A stretch of 64,000 nucleotides of DNA from Halanaerobium saccharolyticum (GTDB taxonomy: Bacteria; Bacillota; Halanaerobiia; Halanaerobiales; Halanaerobiaceae). Both the position numbers and the translations under genes were made by a program. Numbering within the stretch: position 1 is the stretch's first letter; every line of letters begins with the position of its first letter. Positions 51,084 through 63,204 of this stretch are shown in pieces. The notes beneath the pieces are model-generated. The model was not told the DNA's origin. It ran no database searches and saw nothing but the letters and a program-made list of their open reading frames with translations. The stretch spans positions 146,563 through 210,562 of the forward strand of contig NZ_SNWX01000003.1 of assembly GCF_004362045.1 (NCBI RefSeq), in the 5' to 3' direction.

Positions 51084-52076
51084 ATGAAAAAAGTAGCAAT
51101 TAATGGTTTTGGAAGAATTGGTAGAGGTTACTTAAGATTAGTAGAAAAAAGAGGAGAAGACATTGAAATCGTTGCAATTAATGATTTAGTAGATGTTGAA
51201 AACTTAGCTTACTTATTAAAGTATGATTCTGTACACGGCCGTTTTGATGGTACAGTAGAAATAGAAGCTGGTAACTTAGTAGTTAATGGTAAAACAATTA
51301 AAGTATCTGCCATTAAAGATCCTAAAGAATTACCATGGGGCGAGTATGATATTGATGTTGTAATCGAATCAACAGGTGTATTCCGCAAAAAAGATCAGTT
51401 AATGCAGCATATTGAAGCTGGTGCGAAGAAAGTTCTTTTAACTGTACCTGCTAAAGATAAAATTGATAACACTATTGTACTTGGTGTTAATGATGATGAT
51501 CTTTCCGATGATGACTTAATTGTTTCCAATGCATCCTGTACAACAAACTGTCTGGCACCTTTAGCTAAGGCCTTAAATGATGAGTTTGGAATTGAAAAAG
51601 GTCTAATCACTACAGTTCACGGTTATACTACAAGTCAGGCTATCCTGGATATGCCAGCTGGGAAAACAAGAAGAGGTAGAGCTGCTGCTGAGAATATTAT
51701 TCCTACAACTACAGGTGCTGCTATTGCAACAACTAAAGTACTGCCTGAGTTAGATGGTAAAATTGACGGAATGGCTATTCGTGTTCCAGTACCTGATGGA
51801 TCCTGTGTAGATGGAGTATTTACTCTAGAAAAAGACGTAACAGTTGAAGAAGTAAATGCAATGTTTAAAGAAAAAGCAGAAGGAGACATGAAGGGGATTA
51901 TTGGTTATACAGAAGATGAATTAGTTTCCAGAGACATTATGGGCCAGTTCGAATCTTCTATGATTGATGCTCAATCTACTATGGTTATTAACGGTAACAT
52001 GGTTAAAGTTATCTCCTGGTATGACAATGAGTTAAGTTATGCAAATAGAGTTGTAGATTTATCATTAAAGCTGTAA
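51084..52076 (+). CDS. gap: Glyceraldehyde-3-phosphate dehydrogenase
   Basis: A 330-residue NAD-dependent GAPDH. The dinucleotide site NGFGRIGR is at residues 6-13, catalytic Cys lies in SNASCTTNCLAPLAK, and WYDNELSYANRVVDL is the usual C-terminal segment. INDLVD after strand 2 fits NAD rather than NADP preference. Typical length (about 335). AAGGAGGAA precedes the ATG. It begins the glycolytic block after cggR and has an intrinsic terminator behind it. Confidence 0.97.
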   Translation: MKKVAINGFGRIGRGYLRLVEKRGEDIEIVAINDLVDVENLAYLLKYDSVHGRFDGTVEIEAGNLVVNGKTIKVSAIKDPKELPWGEYDIDVVIESTGVFRKKDQLMQHIEAGAKKVLLTVPAKDKIDNTIVLGVNDDDLSDDDLIVSNASCTTNCLAPLAKALNDEFGIEKGLITTVHGYTTSQAILDMPAGKTRRGRAAAENIIPTTTGAAIATTKVLPELDGKIDGMAIRVPVPDGSCVDGVFTLEKDVTVEEVNAMFKEKAEGDMKGIIGYTEDELVSRDIMGQFESSMIDAQSTMVINGNMVKVISWYDNELSYANRVVDLSLKL

Positions 52077-52091
52077 TTTAAATATAAAATT

Positions 52092-52130
52092 ATTTCAGGG
52101 TAGGGCTTATTAGCCTGCCCTGAAATTTTC
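52092..52130 (+). terminator. Intrinsic terminator (possibly partial) after gap
   Basis: TTTCAGGG (52093-52100) pairs with CCCTGAAA (52118-52125), with GGCT/AGCC inside, followed by TTTTC. It may lower expression of pgk and later genes relative to gap, as there is no clear separate promoter for pgk in the rest of the 150-bp gap. Confidence 0.8.
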
Positions 52131-52226
52131 TCAATAAATTTTTAACTTATTTTTAGAGATAGATATTTAGCTTTAAGCTTATTTTCAAAAAATTAGTAAT
52201 AGCTAATTAATAACGGAGGTATAAAA

Positions 52227-53411
52227 ATGAAAAAAACACTTAAAGATATGGACTTTAAAGGAAAGAAAGTCCTGGTAAGAGTTGATTTTAATGTTCCTCT
52301 TAAAGATGGTGTTGTTGGTGATAAAACAAGAATTAGAGCTGCTCTACCAACAATTGAATACTTAATCAAAGAAGATGCAAAAGTGCTGCTGATTTCTCAT
52401 CTTGGTCGTCCAGGTGGAGAGCCTAAAGATGATTTAAAAATGGATCCAGTTGCTAAAGCACTGGCTAACTTATTAAACAAAGAAGTAAAAAAAGCTGATG
52501 ACTGTATCGGTGAAGAAGTAAAAAAAGCTGCTGACAGTTTAGAAAATGGAGAGGTAATGTTATTAGAAAACAGTCGTTTCCATGCTGGAGAAAAGAAAAA
52601 TGATCCAGAATTTGCAAAAGAATTAGCTTCACTTGCTGATCTTTATGTAAATGATGCCTTTGGTGCTGCCCATCGAGCTCATGCAACAACAGTTGGTGTC
52701 ACAGATTATTTGCCAGCTGCTGCAGGTTTCTTAATGCAGAGAGAATTAAATGCCTTAGGTGAAGTTATGGAAAATCCCGAAAGTCCTTTTGTGGCAATTA
52801 TGGGTGGAGCCAAGGTTTCTGATAAAATTGATGTAATTAAAAACTTAATCACCAAAGTTGATAAACTAATTGTTGCCGGTGGAATTGCCAATACCTTCCT
52901 GCTTGCCAAAGGTTATGAAGTTGGAGATTCTCTGGTAGAAGCTGACAAAGTTGATCTGGCTAAAGAATTAATGACAGAAGCAGAAGAAAAGGGAGTTGAG
53001 ATTGTACTTCCGATTGATGTTGTAATTGCTGATGATTTTTCCAATGATGCAAATACAAAAACTGTTTCTGTTGAAGAAGTTCCTGCTGGCTGGCAGATTT
53101 TAGACTGCGGCGGCCCTCAGAGCTTAGAAAAATATAAAGAAATTATTAAAAATGCTAAAACAGTTATCTGGAATGGGCCATTAGGAGTCTTCGAAATGGA
53201 GAAATTTGCTAAGGGAACTGTTGAATTAGCAAAGGCATTAGCTGAATCAGATGCACATTCTGTAATCGGTGGTGGAGATTCTGCTGCAGCAATTAATGAG
53301 GCTGGTGTAGCTGATAAGATGAGTCATATTTCTACCGGTGGTGGAGCTTCCCTGATGTTCTTTGAAGGTAAAGAGCTTCCCGGTGTAGCTGCACTTGACG
53401 ATGTTGAATAA
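52227..53411 (+). CDS. pgk: Phosphoglycerate kinase
   Basis: A 394-residue glycolytic kinase making ATP from 1,3-bisphosphoglycerate. Substrate motifs VRVDFNVPL and SHLGRPGG are N-terminal, [11 protein letters not shown] follows, and the nucleotide-binding [12 protein letters not shown] with [19 protein letters not shown] are C-terminal. Length matches bacterial Pgk. CGGAGGT precedes the ATG. It is not fused to TPI, unlike Thermotoga. Confidence 0.97.
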   Translation: MKKTLKDMDFKGKKVLVRVDFNVPLKDGVVGDKTRIRAALPTIEYLIKEDAKVLLISHLGRPGGEPKDDLKMDPVAKALANLLNKEVKKADDCIGEEVKKAADSLENGEVMLLENSRFHAGEKKNDPEFAKELASLADLYVNDAFGAAHRAHATTVGVTDYLPAAAGFLMQRELNALGEVMENPESPFVAIMGGAKVSDKIDVIKNLITKVDKLIVAGGIANTFLLAKGYEVGDSLVEADKVDLAKELMTEAEEKGVEIVLPIDVVIADDFSNDANTKTVSVEEVPAGWQILDCGGPQSLEKYKEIIKNAKTVIWNGPLGVFEMEKFAKGTVELAKALAESDAHSVIGGGDSAAAINEAGVADKMSHISTGGGASLMFFEGKELPGVAALDDVE

Positions 53412-53498
53412 TTTCAAATTCAATCATTACTTAATTTATATTGAATAAATTCGAATCTAAATTTTTGTTGTTCAGGCAAAATTTGAGGAGGAATATTA

Positions 53499-54263
53499 AT
53501 GCGTAAACCATTTATCTGTGGAAACTGGAAAATGAATAAAAATGTTAAAGAAGCGGAAGCAATGATTACTGCTTTAAAACCTAAAGTTACAAATGTAGAT
53601 AATGTCGAAATGGGTATCTGTCCAACAGCTCTCTGTCTAACAACAGTTAAGGAAGCTGCTCAGGATAGTGACCTTGTGACAGGTGCTGAAAATATTTACT
53701 GGAAAGATTCCGGTGCTTATACCGGCGAAATTTCTGCTAAGATGCTGGCTGATAGTGATATAGAATATACTATCGTCGGCCATTCAGAAAGAAGAGAAAT
53801 TTTCGGTGAAAGTGATTATGAGGTAAATAAAAAAGTTTTATCTGCCCTGGAACATGGTGTGAAGCCAATTGTCTGTGTAGGTGAAACTTTAGAAGAAAGA
53901 AAAGCTGAACAAATAGAAGCAAAGGTTAACTTCCAGGTTGATTCTGCTCTGGCAGGATTAAGTGAGGAAGAAGCTGCAGCTGTAGTAATTGCTTATGAAC
54001 CTATCTGGGCAATTGGTACAGGTGAGACTGCTTCTGCTGAGGAAGCTAATCGTGTAATTGGAATTATTAGAGACAATATCAGAAAAAAATATCCTGAGGC
54101 TGCTGATAAGATCAGGATTCAATATGGCGGTAGTGTTAAACCTCATAATGTAGAAGAAATTATGGCTCAGCCAGAAATTGATGGTGCTTTAGTTGGTGGA
54201 GCCAGCTTAGAAGCAGATTCTTTTTCTGAGATTATTTTAAAAACTGCCGAAATCTATAAGTAA
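53499..54263 (+). CDS. tpiA: Triosephosphate isomerase
   Basis: A 254-residue TIM-barrel enzyme. Catalytic Lys11 is in GNWKMNK, the catalytic His is in VGHSERREIFGE, and the catalytic Glu is in AYEPIWAIGTG. The phosphate-binding loops YGGSVKPHN and GALVGGASL are intact. GAGGAGGA precedes the ATG, and gpmI begins 27 bp after the stop. Confidence 0.97.
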   Translation: MRKPFICGNWKMNKNVKEAEAMITALKPKVTNVDNVEMGICPTALCLTTVKEAAQDSDLVTGAENIYWKDSGAYTGEISAKMLADSDIEYTIVGHSERREIFGESDYEVNKKVLSALEHGVKPIVCVGETLEERKAEQIEAKVNFQVDSALAGLSEEEAAAVVIAYEPIWAIGTGETASAEEANRVIGIIRDNIRKKYPEAADKIRIQYGGSVKPHNVEEIMAQPEIDGALVGGASLEADSFSEIILKTAEIYK

Positions 54264-54290
54264 ATAAGTAAGACTATAAGGAGGATTATT

Positions 54291-55856
54291 ATGGCAAGAC
54301 CTAAACCCCTGGCCCTGATTATTGCAGATGGGCTGGGAATAAACGAAAACGCAGAGGGAAATGCTGTCTATCAGGCAGATACTCCTTTTCTGGATAAATT
54401 AAATAAAGAATATCCACATTCAATTTTGAAACCTTCAGGAGAGGCTGTTGGTCTCCCGGAAGGTCAGATGGGTAACTCTGAGGTTGGACACTTAAATATT
54501 GGTGCCGGCCGCATAGTTTATCAGGATTTTACAAGAATTAATAAAGCGGTAGAAGAAAAACATCTGCTGGACAATGAGGCACTTAAAAAAGCAGTAGATC
54601 ATGCTAAAGAAAATGATGGCGCCCTGCACTTAATCGGACTTTTATCTGATGGTGGTGTCCACAGCCATATTAAACATCTTTTTGGTTTAATCGAGATGGC
54701 TGATCGAGCTGGCCTGGAAAAAGTATATATCCATCCAATCTTAGATGGTCGAGATACTCCACCTACCAGCGGTACAGGTTATTTAAAAGAACTTCAGGAA
54801 GAGCTGGATAGAGTTGGTACCGGCAGGATTGCAACTGTCAGCGGTCGTTATTATACCATGGATCGTGATAACCGCTGGGAGAGAACTAAAAAATCATATG
54901 ATATGTTAGTTCTGGGAGAAGGAAATAAAGCAGAAAATGCTGTCAAAGCTGTAGAAGCTTCTTATAAAGAGGATGTGGAAGATGAATTTGTTGTACCCAC
55001 AGTTATCACCGAAAATGGAGAACCTGTAGGTCCAATGAATGATCATGATTCCGTAATTTTCTTCAATTTTAGAGCGGATAGAGCCCGTCAGATCACCAAG
55101 GCTTTAACTATTGACGGTTTTGAGGGCTTTGAGCGGGAGCCAGAACATCCCGAAGATCTTTACTATGTGACAATGACAGAGTATGATGAAGAATTCGATT
55201 TACCTGTTGCCTTTGAGCCAGTAGAAATCGAAGATGGACTGGGAGATGTTCTAAGCCGGGAAGGTTTAAAACAGCTGCGAATTGCTGAAACAGAAAAATA
55301 TGCTCATGTTACTTTCTTCTTTAATGGAGGAGTTGAAGAACCAAATGAAGGTGAAGATCGTATTTTAATTCCTTCCCCTCAGGTTGCAACATATGAGATG
55401 CAGCCGGAAATGAGTGCTTATGAGGTAACTGATAGGCTCTTAGAAAAAATTGAAGCAGAAGAGTATGATGTAATTATCTTAAACTATGCTAATATAGATA
55501 TGGTTGGACATACAGGCTATATGGACGCAGCTATTGAAGCTGTAGAAACAGTAGATGAATGTCTTTCAAAAATTGTTCCCGCTATTTTAGATAAAGGCGG
55601 CCAGGCTTTGATTACCTCTGATCATGGTAATGGAGAAAAAATGAAAGAAGAAAAAGATGGTTCTCCATTTACAGCTCATACTGCTAATATTGTTCCACTC
55701 TATTATGTAGGTGGACCGGAGAATAAAGCAATTGCTTCTGGTAAACTGGCTGATTTGGCTCCCACAATGTTAGAGATACTGGGAATCGAGCAGCCGGAAA
55801 AAATGACAGGAGAATCACTGCTAATAGATATTGAAAAAGAAAAGAAAAATCGTTAA
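54291..55856 (+). CDS. gpmI: Cofactor-independent phosphoglycerate mutase
   Basis: A 521-residue Mn2+-dependent mutase of the alkaline-phosphatase superfamily. The catalytic serine lies in [15 protein letters not shown]; the metal ligands are in IIADGLG at the start and in [12 protein letters not shown] and [10 protein letters not shown] later. Length is standard (about 510-520), so this is the 2,3-BPG-independent form usual in Firmicutes. AAGGAGGA precedes the ATG. Confidence 0.97.
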   Translation: MARPKPLALIIADGLGINENAEGNAVYQADTPFLDKLNKEYPHSILKPSGEAVGLPEGQMGNSEVGHLNIGAGRIVYQDFTRINKAVEEKHLLDNEALKKAVDHAKENDGALHLIGLLSDGGVHSHIKHLFGLIEMADRAGLEKVYIHPILDGRDTPPTSGTGYLKELQEELDRVGTGRIATVSGRYYTMDRDNRWERTKKSYDMLVLGEGNKAENAVKAVEASYKEDVEDEFVVPTVITENGEPVGPMNDHDSVIFFNFRADRARQITKALTIDGFEGFEREPEHPEDLYYVTMTEYDEEFDLPVAFEPVEIEDGLGDVLSREGLKQLRIAETEKYAHVTFFFNGGVEEPNEGEDRILIPSPQVATYEMQPEMSAYEVTDRLLEKIEAEEYDVIILNYANIDMVGHTGYMDAAIEAVETVDECLSKIVPAILDKGGQALITSDHGNGEKMKEEKDGSPFTAHTANIVPLYYVGGPENKAIASGKLADLAPTMLEILGIEQPEKMTGESLLIDIEKEKKNR

Positions 55857-55870
55857 AAATTAATTAATAA

Positions 55871-55896
55871 ACAGAGACAGTTTCTGCTGTCTCTGT
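55871..55896 (+). other. Strong hairpin between gpmI and eno
   Basis: ACAGAGACAG (55871-55880) pairs perfectly with CTGTCTCTGT (55887-55896) around six bases. No T-run follows, so full termination is unlikely. It may set differential mRNA stability within the glycolytic operon. Confidence 0.65.
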
Positions 55897-55936
55897 CCAA
55901 ACATAACTTAAAAATAGTTTCACTGTAAAATTATAA

Positions 55937-57238
<1,302 letters not shown>

Positions 57239-57270
57239 AGTTCTTTAAATCTAAAAGACAGTAATCAAGG

Positions 57271-57304
57271 GACTGGGCAGAGATTTTTTCTGCCTGGTCT
57301 TTTA
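57271..57304 (+). terminator. Intrinsic terminator of the glycolytic operon
   Basis: GACTGGGCAGA (57271-57281) pairs with TCTGCCTGGTC (57289-57299), with two G-T wobbles, followed by a short T-run. It ends the gap-eno unit. Confidence 0.8.
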
Positions 57305-57364
57305 TAGTCTTATCTACTGAAACTGTTTTCCAGGCTCTTAAAAGTCTTTTTATCCTCTAAGTTA

Positions 57365-57393
57365 TTGTTTTTTTGTCTTTAATATGTTAAAAT
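57365..57393 (+). promoter_or_regulatory. Possible promoter of secG
   Basis: TTGTTT (57365-57370) and TAAAAT (57388-57393) are 17 bp apart in the 219-bp gap after eno. The match is moderate. Nothing else notable is seen in this gap besides the eno terminator. Confidence 0.4.
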
Positions 57394-57457
57394 TAAAACT
57401 GTGTTGAATTATGGATATCTAGTATTATTTACTTAACTTACTGGAGGTGAGATTTAG

Positions 57458-57679
57458 ATGTTTGCACTTAAGGTTTTACATTTTATTATAGCGATTGCAG
57501 TAATTGTTGGTGTTTTACTTCAGTCTGGTAAAAGTGCCGGTCTATCTGGAGCAATTGATGGTGGTGCTACAACTTTTTTTGGTAAATCAGGAAAGAAGAT
57601 GGAAGATAAAATAAGTAAGGCAACAACTGTTGCAGCAGTATTATTTATGATTAACTCTCTGATTTTAGCTATCTTTTAA
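57458..57679 (+). CDS. secG: Protein translocase subunit SecG
   Basis: A 73-residue membrane protein with two helices (about residues 3-20 and 52-72) flanking the conserved loop LLQSGKSAGLSGAIDGGATT. SecG supports the SecYE channel. It follows eno and lies upstream of rnr and smpB, the common Firmicute arrangement, here interrupted by four other genes or signals. CTGGAGGTGAG precedes the ATG. Confidence 0.93.
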   Translation: MFALKVLHFIIAIAVIVGVLLQSGKSAGLSGAIDGGATTFFGKSGKKMEDKISKATTVAAVLFMINSLILAIF

Positions 57680-57801
57680 TTTTTGATATTTAGTGTCATA
57701 ATTAAGTAATGAATAGTTAATTATAAAACAGGAGATTAAGTATTTTTTAATAAAAAAACATCTAATATTGTTTCAGGGAAAATTTTAAAGTTTTGAATGC
57801 A

Positions 57802-57838
57802 ATATATACCAGATAAGATGCTAAATATTAGCATATAA
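57802..57838 (+). other. Small palindrome upstream of hppA
   Basis: ATGCTAA and TTAGCAT flank three bases at about 57819-57835, about 35 bp before the hppA start. The 192-bp gap between secG and hppA otherwise shows no convincing promoter or terminator. The palindrome could be an operator. Confidence 0.25.
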
Positions 57839-57871
57839 AAAGAAAATATTAATTAATAAGGAGGTTGGTGC

Positions 57872-59824
57872 ATGAATTTTTATACACCTTTAGCAGGAAT
57901 AATTGCCTTAATTTTCGCCTTTATTCTTGCTGGAAAAGTTAAAAAAGAAAGTATGGGAACAGAGAGAATGGCCGAGCTATCAGATGCAATCAATGAGGGG
58001 GCAATGGCATTTTTAGGTCGTGAGTATAAAATGCTTTCAGTATTTGTTGCAGTTGTAGCTGTAATAATGGCTGTTGTACCCAGTCTGGGCTGGCAGTATG
58101 CTCTATCATTTATTTTAGGTGCATTTTTCTCTGCTTTAGCTGGATTTATAGGAATGCAGATTGCAACTCAGTCAAATGCCAGAACAACACATGCTGCCAG
58201 AACAGGTTTAAACGCTGCTCTAAAGGTTGCGTTTTCTGGAGGAACTGTAATGGGGATGTCTGTTGTAGGTTTAGGGACCCTGGGACTTGGAATTTTATAT
58301 ATGTTCTTTTCTCATGATGTAGAGTTTATAAGAGGTTTTGCTTTTGGAGCCAGTTCTATTGCTCTATTTGCCCGTGTCGGTGGCGGTATTTACACTAAAG
58401 CTGCTGATGTTGGTGCTGATTTAGTTGGTAAAGTAGAAGCTGGAATTCCAGAAGATGACCCCCGTAACCCTGCTGTTATTGCTGACAATGTTGGTGATAA
58501 TGTTGGTGATGTGGCAGGAATGGGAGCAGACTTATTCGAATCATATGTTGGTTCAATTGTAGCTGCTATGACCTTAGGAGTTGCTTTAAGTGTAGATCAT
58601 GTTTTACTGCCGATGTTAATTGCAGCTTTAGGGATTATTGCTTCTATAATTGGTACTCGTTTTGTAAAAGCTAAAGAGGGTGGAAATCCTGCCAAAGCTT
58701 TAGAAAGAGGAACCCTGACTGCTGCCGGAATTACAATTATTGGAGCTTACTTTTTAGTGACTTCTTTAACAGGAGAAATCGGTATTTTTGTAGCAATTAT
58801 TGCCGGCTTAGTTGCTGGAACCCTAATTGGTAGAATTACTGAATATTATACTTCTGAGCATTATGGGCCTGTTAAACATATTGCCCGTCAGTCACAGACT
58901 GGTACCGCAACTAACATAATCAGTGGTTTATCTGTTGGTATGAGAAGTACAGCACTTCCAATTTTAGTTATTGCAGCTGCTATTTATTTAGCATATAATT
59001 TTGCCGGTCTTTATGGTATTGCAATGGCTGCAGTTGGTATGCTTTCTACAACAGGTATTACACTTTCAGTTGATGCTTATGGACCTATCGCTGATAATGC
59101 CGGTGGAATTGCCGAAATGGCAGAATTGGACTCCTCAGTTAGAGACATTACTGATAAATTAGACTCTGTTGGTAATACAACAGCTGCTATGGGTAAAGGT
59201 TTTGCAATTGGTTCAGCTGCTTTAACAGCTTTATCATTATTTGCAGCTTTCTCACAGGCAGTTGGCTTAGAGTCTATTTCGCTGACCAATCCACAGGTTA
59301 TTATCGGACTCTTCCTGGGAGCTATGCTTCCTTTCCTATTCTCCGCAATTACTATGGAGGCTGTAGGTAAGGCCGCAGGAGAAATGATCGAAGAGGTAAG
59401 AAGACAGTTTAAAGAAATGCCAGGTATTATGGAAGGTACTCAAAAACCTGACCACAGAAAATGTGTTGATATCAGTACAACAGCTGCTCTAAAAGAAATG
59501 ATTTTACCAGGTCTTTTAGCTGTAGTTGTGCCAGTAGTAGTTGGACTCTGGGATGTACAGGCACTGGGTGGTCTTTTAGGTGGAGCTCTTTCTTCCGGTG
59601 TGCTCTTAGCAATTATGATGGCTAATGCCGGTGGAGCCTGGGATAATGCTAAAAAATATATTGAATCAGGAGCATTTGGTGGTAAGGGTACAGATACCCA
59701 TGCTGCTTCTGTTGTCGGTGATACAGTAGGAGATCCCTTTAAGGATACATCCGGACCATCCTTAAATATCTTAATCAAATTGATGACTATTGTTTCACTT
59801 GTATTTGCTCCATTATTCATGTAA
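57872..59824 (+). CDS. hppA: Membrane-bound K+-dependent-type pyrophosphatase
   Basis: A 650-residue ion-pumping pyrophosphatase with about 16 membrane helices. Pyrophosphate-binding acidic motifs [20 protein letters not shown] and [20 protein letters not shown] are complete. The GNTTAA motif at residues 434-439 has Ala where K+-independent enzymes have Lys, which indicates the K+-dependent class, to which Na+-pumping forms belong. A sodium pump is likely in a halophile but the coupling ion is inferred. AAGGAGGTTGG precedes the ATG. Confidence 0.95.
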   Translation: MNFYTPLAGIIALIFAFILAGKVKKESMGTERMAELSDAINEGAMAFLGREYKMLSVFVAVVAVIMAVVPSLGWQYALSFILGAFFSALAGFIGMQIATQSNARTTHAARTGLNAALKVAFSGGTVMGMSVVGLGTLGLGILYMFFSHDVEFIRGFAFGASSIALFARVGGGIYTKAADVGADLVGKVEAGIPEDDPRNPAVIADNVGDNVGDVAGMGADLFESYVGSIVAAMTLGVALSVDHVLLPMLIAALGIIASIIGTRFVKAKEGGNPAKALERGTLTAAGITIIGAYFLVTSLTGEIGIFVAIIAGLVAGTLIGRITEYYTSEHYGPVKHIARQSQTGTATNIISGLSVGMRSTALPILVIAAAIYLAYNFAGLYGIAMAAVGMLSTTGITLSVDAYGPIADNAGGIAEMAELDSSVRDITDKLDSVGNTTAAMGKGFAIGSAALTALSLFAAFSQAVGLESISLTNPQVIIGLFLGAMLPFLFSAITMEAVGKAAGEMIEEVRRQFKEMPGIMEGTQKPDHRKCVDISTTAALKEMILPGLLAVVVPVVVGLWDVQALGGLLGGALSSGVLLAIMMANAGGAWDNAKKYIESGAFGGKGTDTHAASVVGDTVGDPFKDTSGPSLNILIKLMTIVSLVFAPLFM

Positions 59825-59849
59825 AATTAATATAGTAGTAAAGGAATGA

Positions 59850-59888
59850 TTACCCTCCTTGTAGTTGATGCTGCTGGGAGGGTTTTTT
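59850..59888 (+). terminator. Intrinsic terminator of hppA
   Basis: ACCCTCC (59852-59858) pairs with GGAGGGT (59877-59883) and is followed by six T residues in total. The loop of 18 bases is long but the stem is GC-rich. Confidence 0.87.
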
Positions 59889-59908
59889 GATAGAAGGGTA
59901 GTGATTTA

Positions 59909-60319
59909 ATGCCGGATGTTGATGATCAAATGTGTTTTGCCTGTGGAGAGGAAAATCCGATTTCTCTGGCCTTGAAATTTGAAAAAATTACTAAAAATAG
60001 GGTGAGAGCAGAATTTATTCCCGGAGAATATCATCAGGGCTATAATGGAATAATTCATGGTGGTTTAACAGCTACTTTACTGGATGAGGCAATGGCATAT
60101 GTAATTGGTTTTAAGGGAATTAAAGCATTTACTGCCGAGCTGAACATAAGGTACAGAAAGGCAATAGAGATTGGGGAAAAGTTAGAAATAATTGGAGAAT
60201 ATAAAGGATCTAAAGAAAGTTCTATTGCAAATGTTTATTATGCTCAGGCAGAAATTTTTGCTGAAGATGGTAATTTAAAGGCTCAGGCAGAAGCTAAATT
60301 TATTGAAGCTGATAACTAA
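59909..60319 (+). CDS. PaaI/hotdog-fold thioesterase
   Basis: A 136-residue hotdog-fold protein. The catalytic-type segment HGGLTATLLDEAMAYV and the RYRKAIEIGEKLEIIGEY strand match the PaaI thioesterase group. The N-terminal CFACGEENPISLAL is a common extension of the subgroup. It likely hydrolyses an acyl-CoA or acyl-thioester; the substrate is unknown. It starts 20 bp after the hppA terminator. Confidence 0.85.
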   Translation: MPDVDDQMCFACGEENPISLALKFEKITKNRVRAEFIPGEYHQGYNGIIHGGLTATLLDEAMAYVIGFKGIKAFTAELNIRYRKAIEIGEKLEIIGEYKGSKESSIANVYYAQAEIFAEDGNLKAQAEAKFIEADN

Positions 60320-60387
60320 AGTTTTATTTTACAGTTAAGCAGTTTCATTTTTCAAAAAGACCATAATATTTTAAGGGAGGAATTTTA

Positions 60388-60939
60388 ATGCAGAGAAAAG
60401 AAGCACTCAAACTGATGGAAGAAAATATCAAGCAGAAAAATTTGCGCAAACATTGTCTTGCAGTAGAGGCAGTAATGGCAGAGCTGGCCGACTATTTTGA
60501 TAAAGATGAGCAAAAATGGCGTCTGGCAGGTCTACTCCACGATATTGATTATGAGCAGACTGCAGATCAACCGGAAAAACACAGTCAACTTGGTGCAGAT
60601 AAGCTTGCTGAAATGGGAATGGAAGCGAAGATTGTAGATGCTGTTAGATCTCACAATGGAATGCATCAACTGCCCCGTAAAACCTTAATGGCTAAGGCTT
60701 TATATGCAGCTGATCCTTTAACTGGTTTAATTGTTGCTTCAGCATTGATTCATCCTGAAAAAAAATTAGACGCCCTGGACACAGAATTTGTTTTAAACCG
60801 TTATGGAGATAGTTCTTTTGCTAAAGGAGCAGATAGAGATGTGATTGCTTCCTGTAAGGAGCTGGATCTGGAGTTAAAAGAATTTGTTGCTCTTTCTTTA
60901 GCCGCTATGCAGAATATTTCTGACGATTTAGGACTTTAA
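60388..60939 (+). CDS. HD-domain phosphohydrolase
   Basis: A 183-residue HD-domain protein: LRKHCLAVEAVM supplies the first His, AGLLHDIDYEQT the HD pair, and ADKLAEMG and VRSHNGMH follow in the usual order, with a later Asp in AADPLTGLI. This small type acts on phosphate esters or nucleotides; the exact substrate is unknown. AAGGGAGGA precedes the ATG. It runs in line with the thioesterase and rnr. Confidence 0.85.
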   Translation: MQRKEALKLMEENIKQKNLRKHCLAVEAVMAELADYFDKDEQKWRLAGLLHDIDYEQTADQPEKHSQLGADKLAEMGMEAKIVDAVRSHNGMHQLPRKTLMAKALYAADPLTGLIVASALIHPEKKLDALDTEFVLNRYGDSSFAKGADRDVIASCKELDLELKEFVALSLAAMQNISDDLGL

Positions 60940-61026
60940 ATTTTAGCTCTAAAAACAGAAAATAGATTGATTGATCAAGAATACAATTTAAGAATAGAAT
61001 CACCAAAAGATTGGGGATGATTATTA

Positions 61027-63174
61027 ATGAGTGCCAGAAGTGAATTATTAAAAAAATTAAGAGAAGATGTACACCGCCCACTCAGCAAAGAAGAAATTTT
61101 CGAAAAATTTGAGATAGATAAAAGTCAGCAGCAGATGTTTTCCGATCTCCTTGATGATTTGATCAAGACAGGTCAGATTTTCAAAAACTCACAGGGTCTG
61201 TATGGAGTTCCGGAAAAATTTAATTTAATCGGGGGTAGAATTGAAAAAATAGCTTCCGGAAATGCTTTTTTAATTCCGGATGATCCCGAAAAAGAAGATG
61301 TTTATATTTCTTCAGCCAATATGAATGGAGCAATGCACAATGATAAGGTGTTTGTGCGTCCTGTTCCTTCTGATCGCGGTAAAAGCCAGGCAGGAGAGGT
61401 TGCAGAAATCATTGAGAGAGTCAACAAAGAAGTTGTTGGTAATTTAGAAAAATATAAAAATTATGGATTTTTAATTCCGGATAACAAAAGAATCTGTAAT
61501 GATATCTTTATTCCACCAGAAGCATTAAATGATGCAGAAAATGGTCAAAAAGTTGTGGCAAAAATAAATCGCTGGCCGGAGAAAAACAGGAATCCAGAAG
61601 GAGAAATTATAGAAATACTGGGTGATAAAGATGATGCCGGGGTTGATATTGAAGCTATAATTCGTCAGCTCAACTTACCGGGTAAATTTTCAGATAAAGT
61701 TTTAAAGCAGACGGAGAATATTCCAGATCAGGTAAGTGAAGATACAATTACCAAAGATGATCAGCGTCAGGATTTAAGAGATTTAAAACTGGTAACTATT
61801 GATGGACCGGATGCTAAAGATTTTGATGATGCTGTTTCCATAGAAAAACTGAGTGATGATGTTTATAGATTGGGAGTTCATATTGCTGATGTCAGTCATT
61901 ATGTAACAGAGGACAGCCCCCTTGATGAGGAAGCTTTTTCTCGAGCGACCAGTATTTATTTAGTCGACCGGGTAATTCCAATGCTGCCCGAAAAGCTGTC
62001 TAATGGAATCTGCAGCCTGAATCCTCAGGTGGATAGACTGACCATGACTGTATTTATAGACTATAGATATCACGGAAAAAAGGGAATAGAAATTATAGAT
62101 CATGATATTACAAAATCAGTAATTAATTCCAACCACCGGATGACTTATGGTGAAGCTCAGGATATTCTGGAGGATAATGATCAGGCTAAAAAAGATGAAT
62201 ATAGTGATTTTATAGAAGAACTAAAAATGATGAACGAACTTCGCAGAAGACTGCGCCAAAATCGTTTTGAAGAAGGAAGTATGGACTTTAACTTTCCAGA
62301 GGTTAAAGTAGAACTTGACGAAGATGGTCATCCTGTTAACTTAAAGAAAAGAAAACATCGGGAAGCAGAACAGTTAATTGAGGAATTTATGATTGCTGCT
62401 AACCGAATTGTTGCAGCAGAGATGTCCTGGCGGGAAATGCCCTTTATTTATCGGGTCCATGAAGAACCGGATCTGGATAGAATGCAGCAGTTTAACGAAT
62501 TTATTCATAATTTTGGTTATCGCTTAAAAGGAGTCAAAAACGGGGTTCACCCCAGGGCACTGCAGGAAATCTTGGAGGATGTAAGAGGAACCAAAGAAGA
62601 AAAAATAATCGAAACAGTAATGCTGCGCTCACTCAAAAAAGCAGTTTATTCTGAAAAAAATGTGGGTCACTTTGGACTGGGTATTACTCATTACAGCCAT
62701 TTTACTTCTCCAATCAGACGTTATCCTGATCTGACTGCTCATCGAATCATTAAGGAAACTGTAACAGAAGGTTATCTAAGTCAGAAACGTCAGGATGAAC
62801 TGGATATAGAACTACCCAAAATAGCCGATCACTGTTCACTCCAGGAAAGAAGAGCAATGGAGGCAGAACGAGATTCTGTGGACTTAAAGAAAATTGAATT
62901 TATGGAAGATAAGATTGGTGAGGAATTTGAGGGAATTATCAGTGGGATTACCGGTTTTGGTATGTTTGTGGAGTTAGAAAATACAGTAGAAGGTTTAGTC
63001 CATATTAAAAATCTTCGTGATGATTATTATCATTATGATGAGGAAAAATATCATTTAATTGGAGAAAGAACTAAAAAGATTTACAGAATTGGTGATGAGG
63101 TTAAAGTTAAAGTTACCAAGGTTAATAGAGATGAAAGAGAATTAGATTTTGAATTACTGGAAAAAATTGATTAA
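61027..63174 (+). CDS. rnr: Ribonuclease R
   Basis: A 715-residue 3'-5' exoribonuclease. An N-terminal winged helix (about 1-65), two cold-shock domains, the RNB catalytic domain with DGPDAKDFDDAVSIE (metal-binding aspartates) and HFGLGITHYSHFTSPIRRYPDL, and a C-terminal S1 domain (FEGIISGITGFGMFVELENT) appear in order. Length is within the RNase R range. It degrades structured RNA and works with SmpB-tmRNA; smpB follows by 30 bp. Confidence 0.96.
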   Translation: MSARSELLKKLREDVHRPLSKEEIFEKFEIDKSQQQMFSDLLDDLIKTGQIFKNSQGLYGVPEKFNLIGGRIEKIASGNAFLIPDDPEKEDVYISSANMNGAMHNDKVFVRPVPSDRGKSQAGEVAEIIERVNKEVVGNLEKYKNYGFLIPDNKRICNDIFIPPEALNDAENGQKVVAKINRWPEKNRNPEGEIIEILGDKDDAGVDIEAIIRQLNLPGKFSDKVLKQTENIPDQVSEDTITKDDQRQDLRDLKLVTIDGPDAKDFDDAVSIEKLSDDVYRLGVHIADVSHYVTEDSPLDEEAFSRATSIYLVDRVIPMLPEKLSNGICSLNPQVDRLTMTVFIDYRYHGKKGIEIIDHDITKSVINSNHRMTYGEAQDILEDNDQAKKDEYSDFIEELKMMNELRRRLRQNRFEEGSMDFNFPEVKVELDEDGHPVNLKKRKHREAEQLIEEFMIAANRIVAAEMSWREMPFIYRVHEEPDLDRMQQFNEFIHNFGYRLKGVKNGVHPRALQEILEDVRGTKEEKIIETVMLRSLKKAVYSEKNVGHFGLGITHYSHFTSPIRRYPDLTAHRIIKETVTEGYLSQKRQDELDIELPKIADHCSLQERRAMEAERDSVDLKKIEFMEDKIGEEFEGIISGITGFGMFVELENTVEGLVHIKNLRDDYYHYDEEKYHLIGERTKKIYRIGDEVKVKVTKVNRDERELDFELLEKID

Positions 63175-63204
63175 GATAAATTAAAGATTAAGGATGTGAT
63201 AGTC

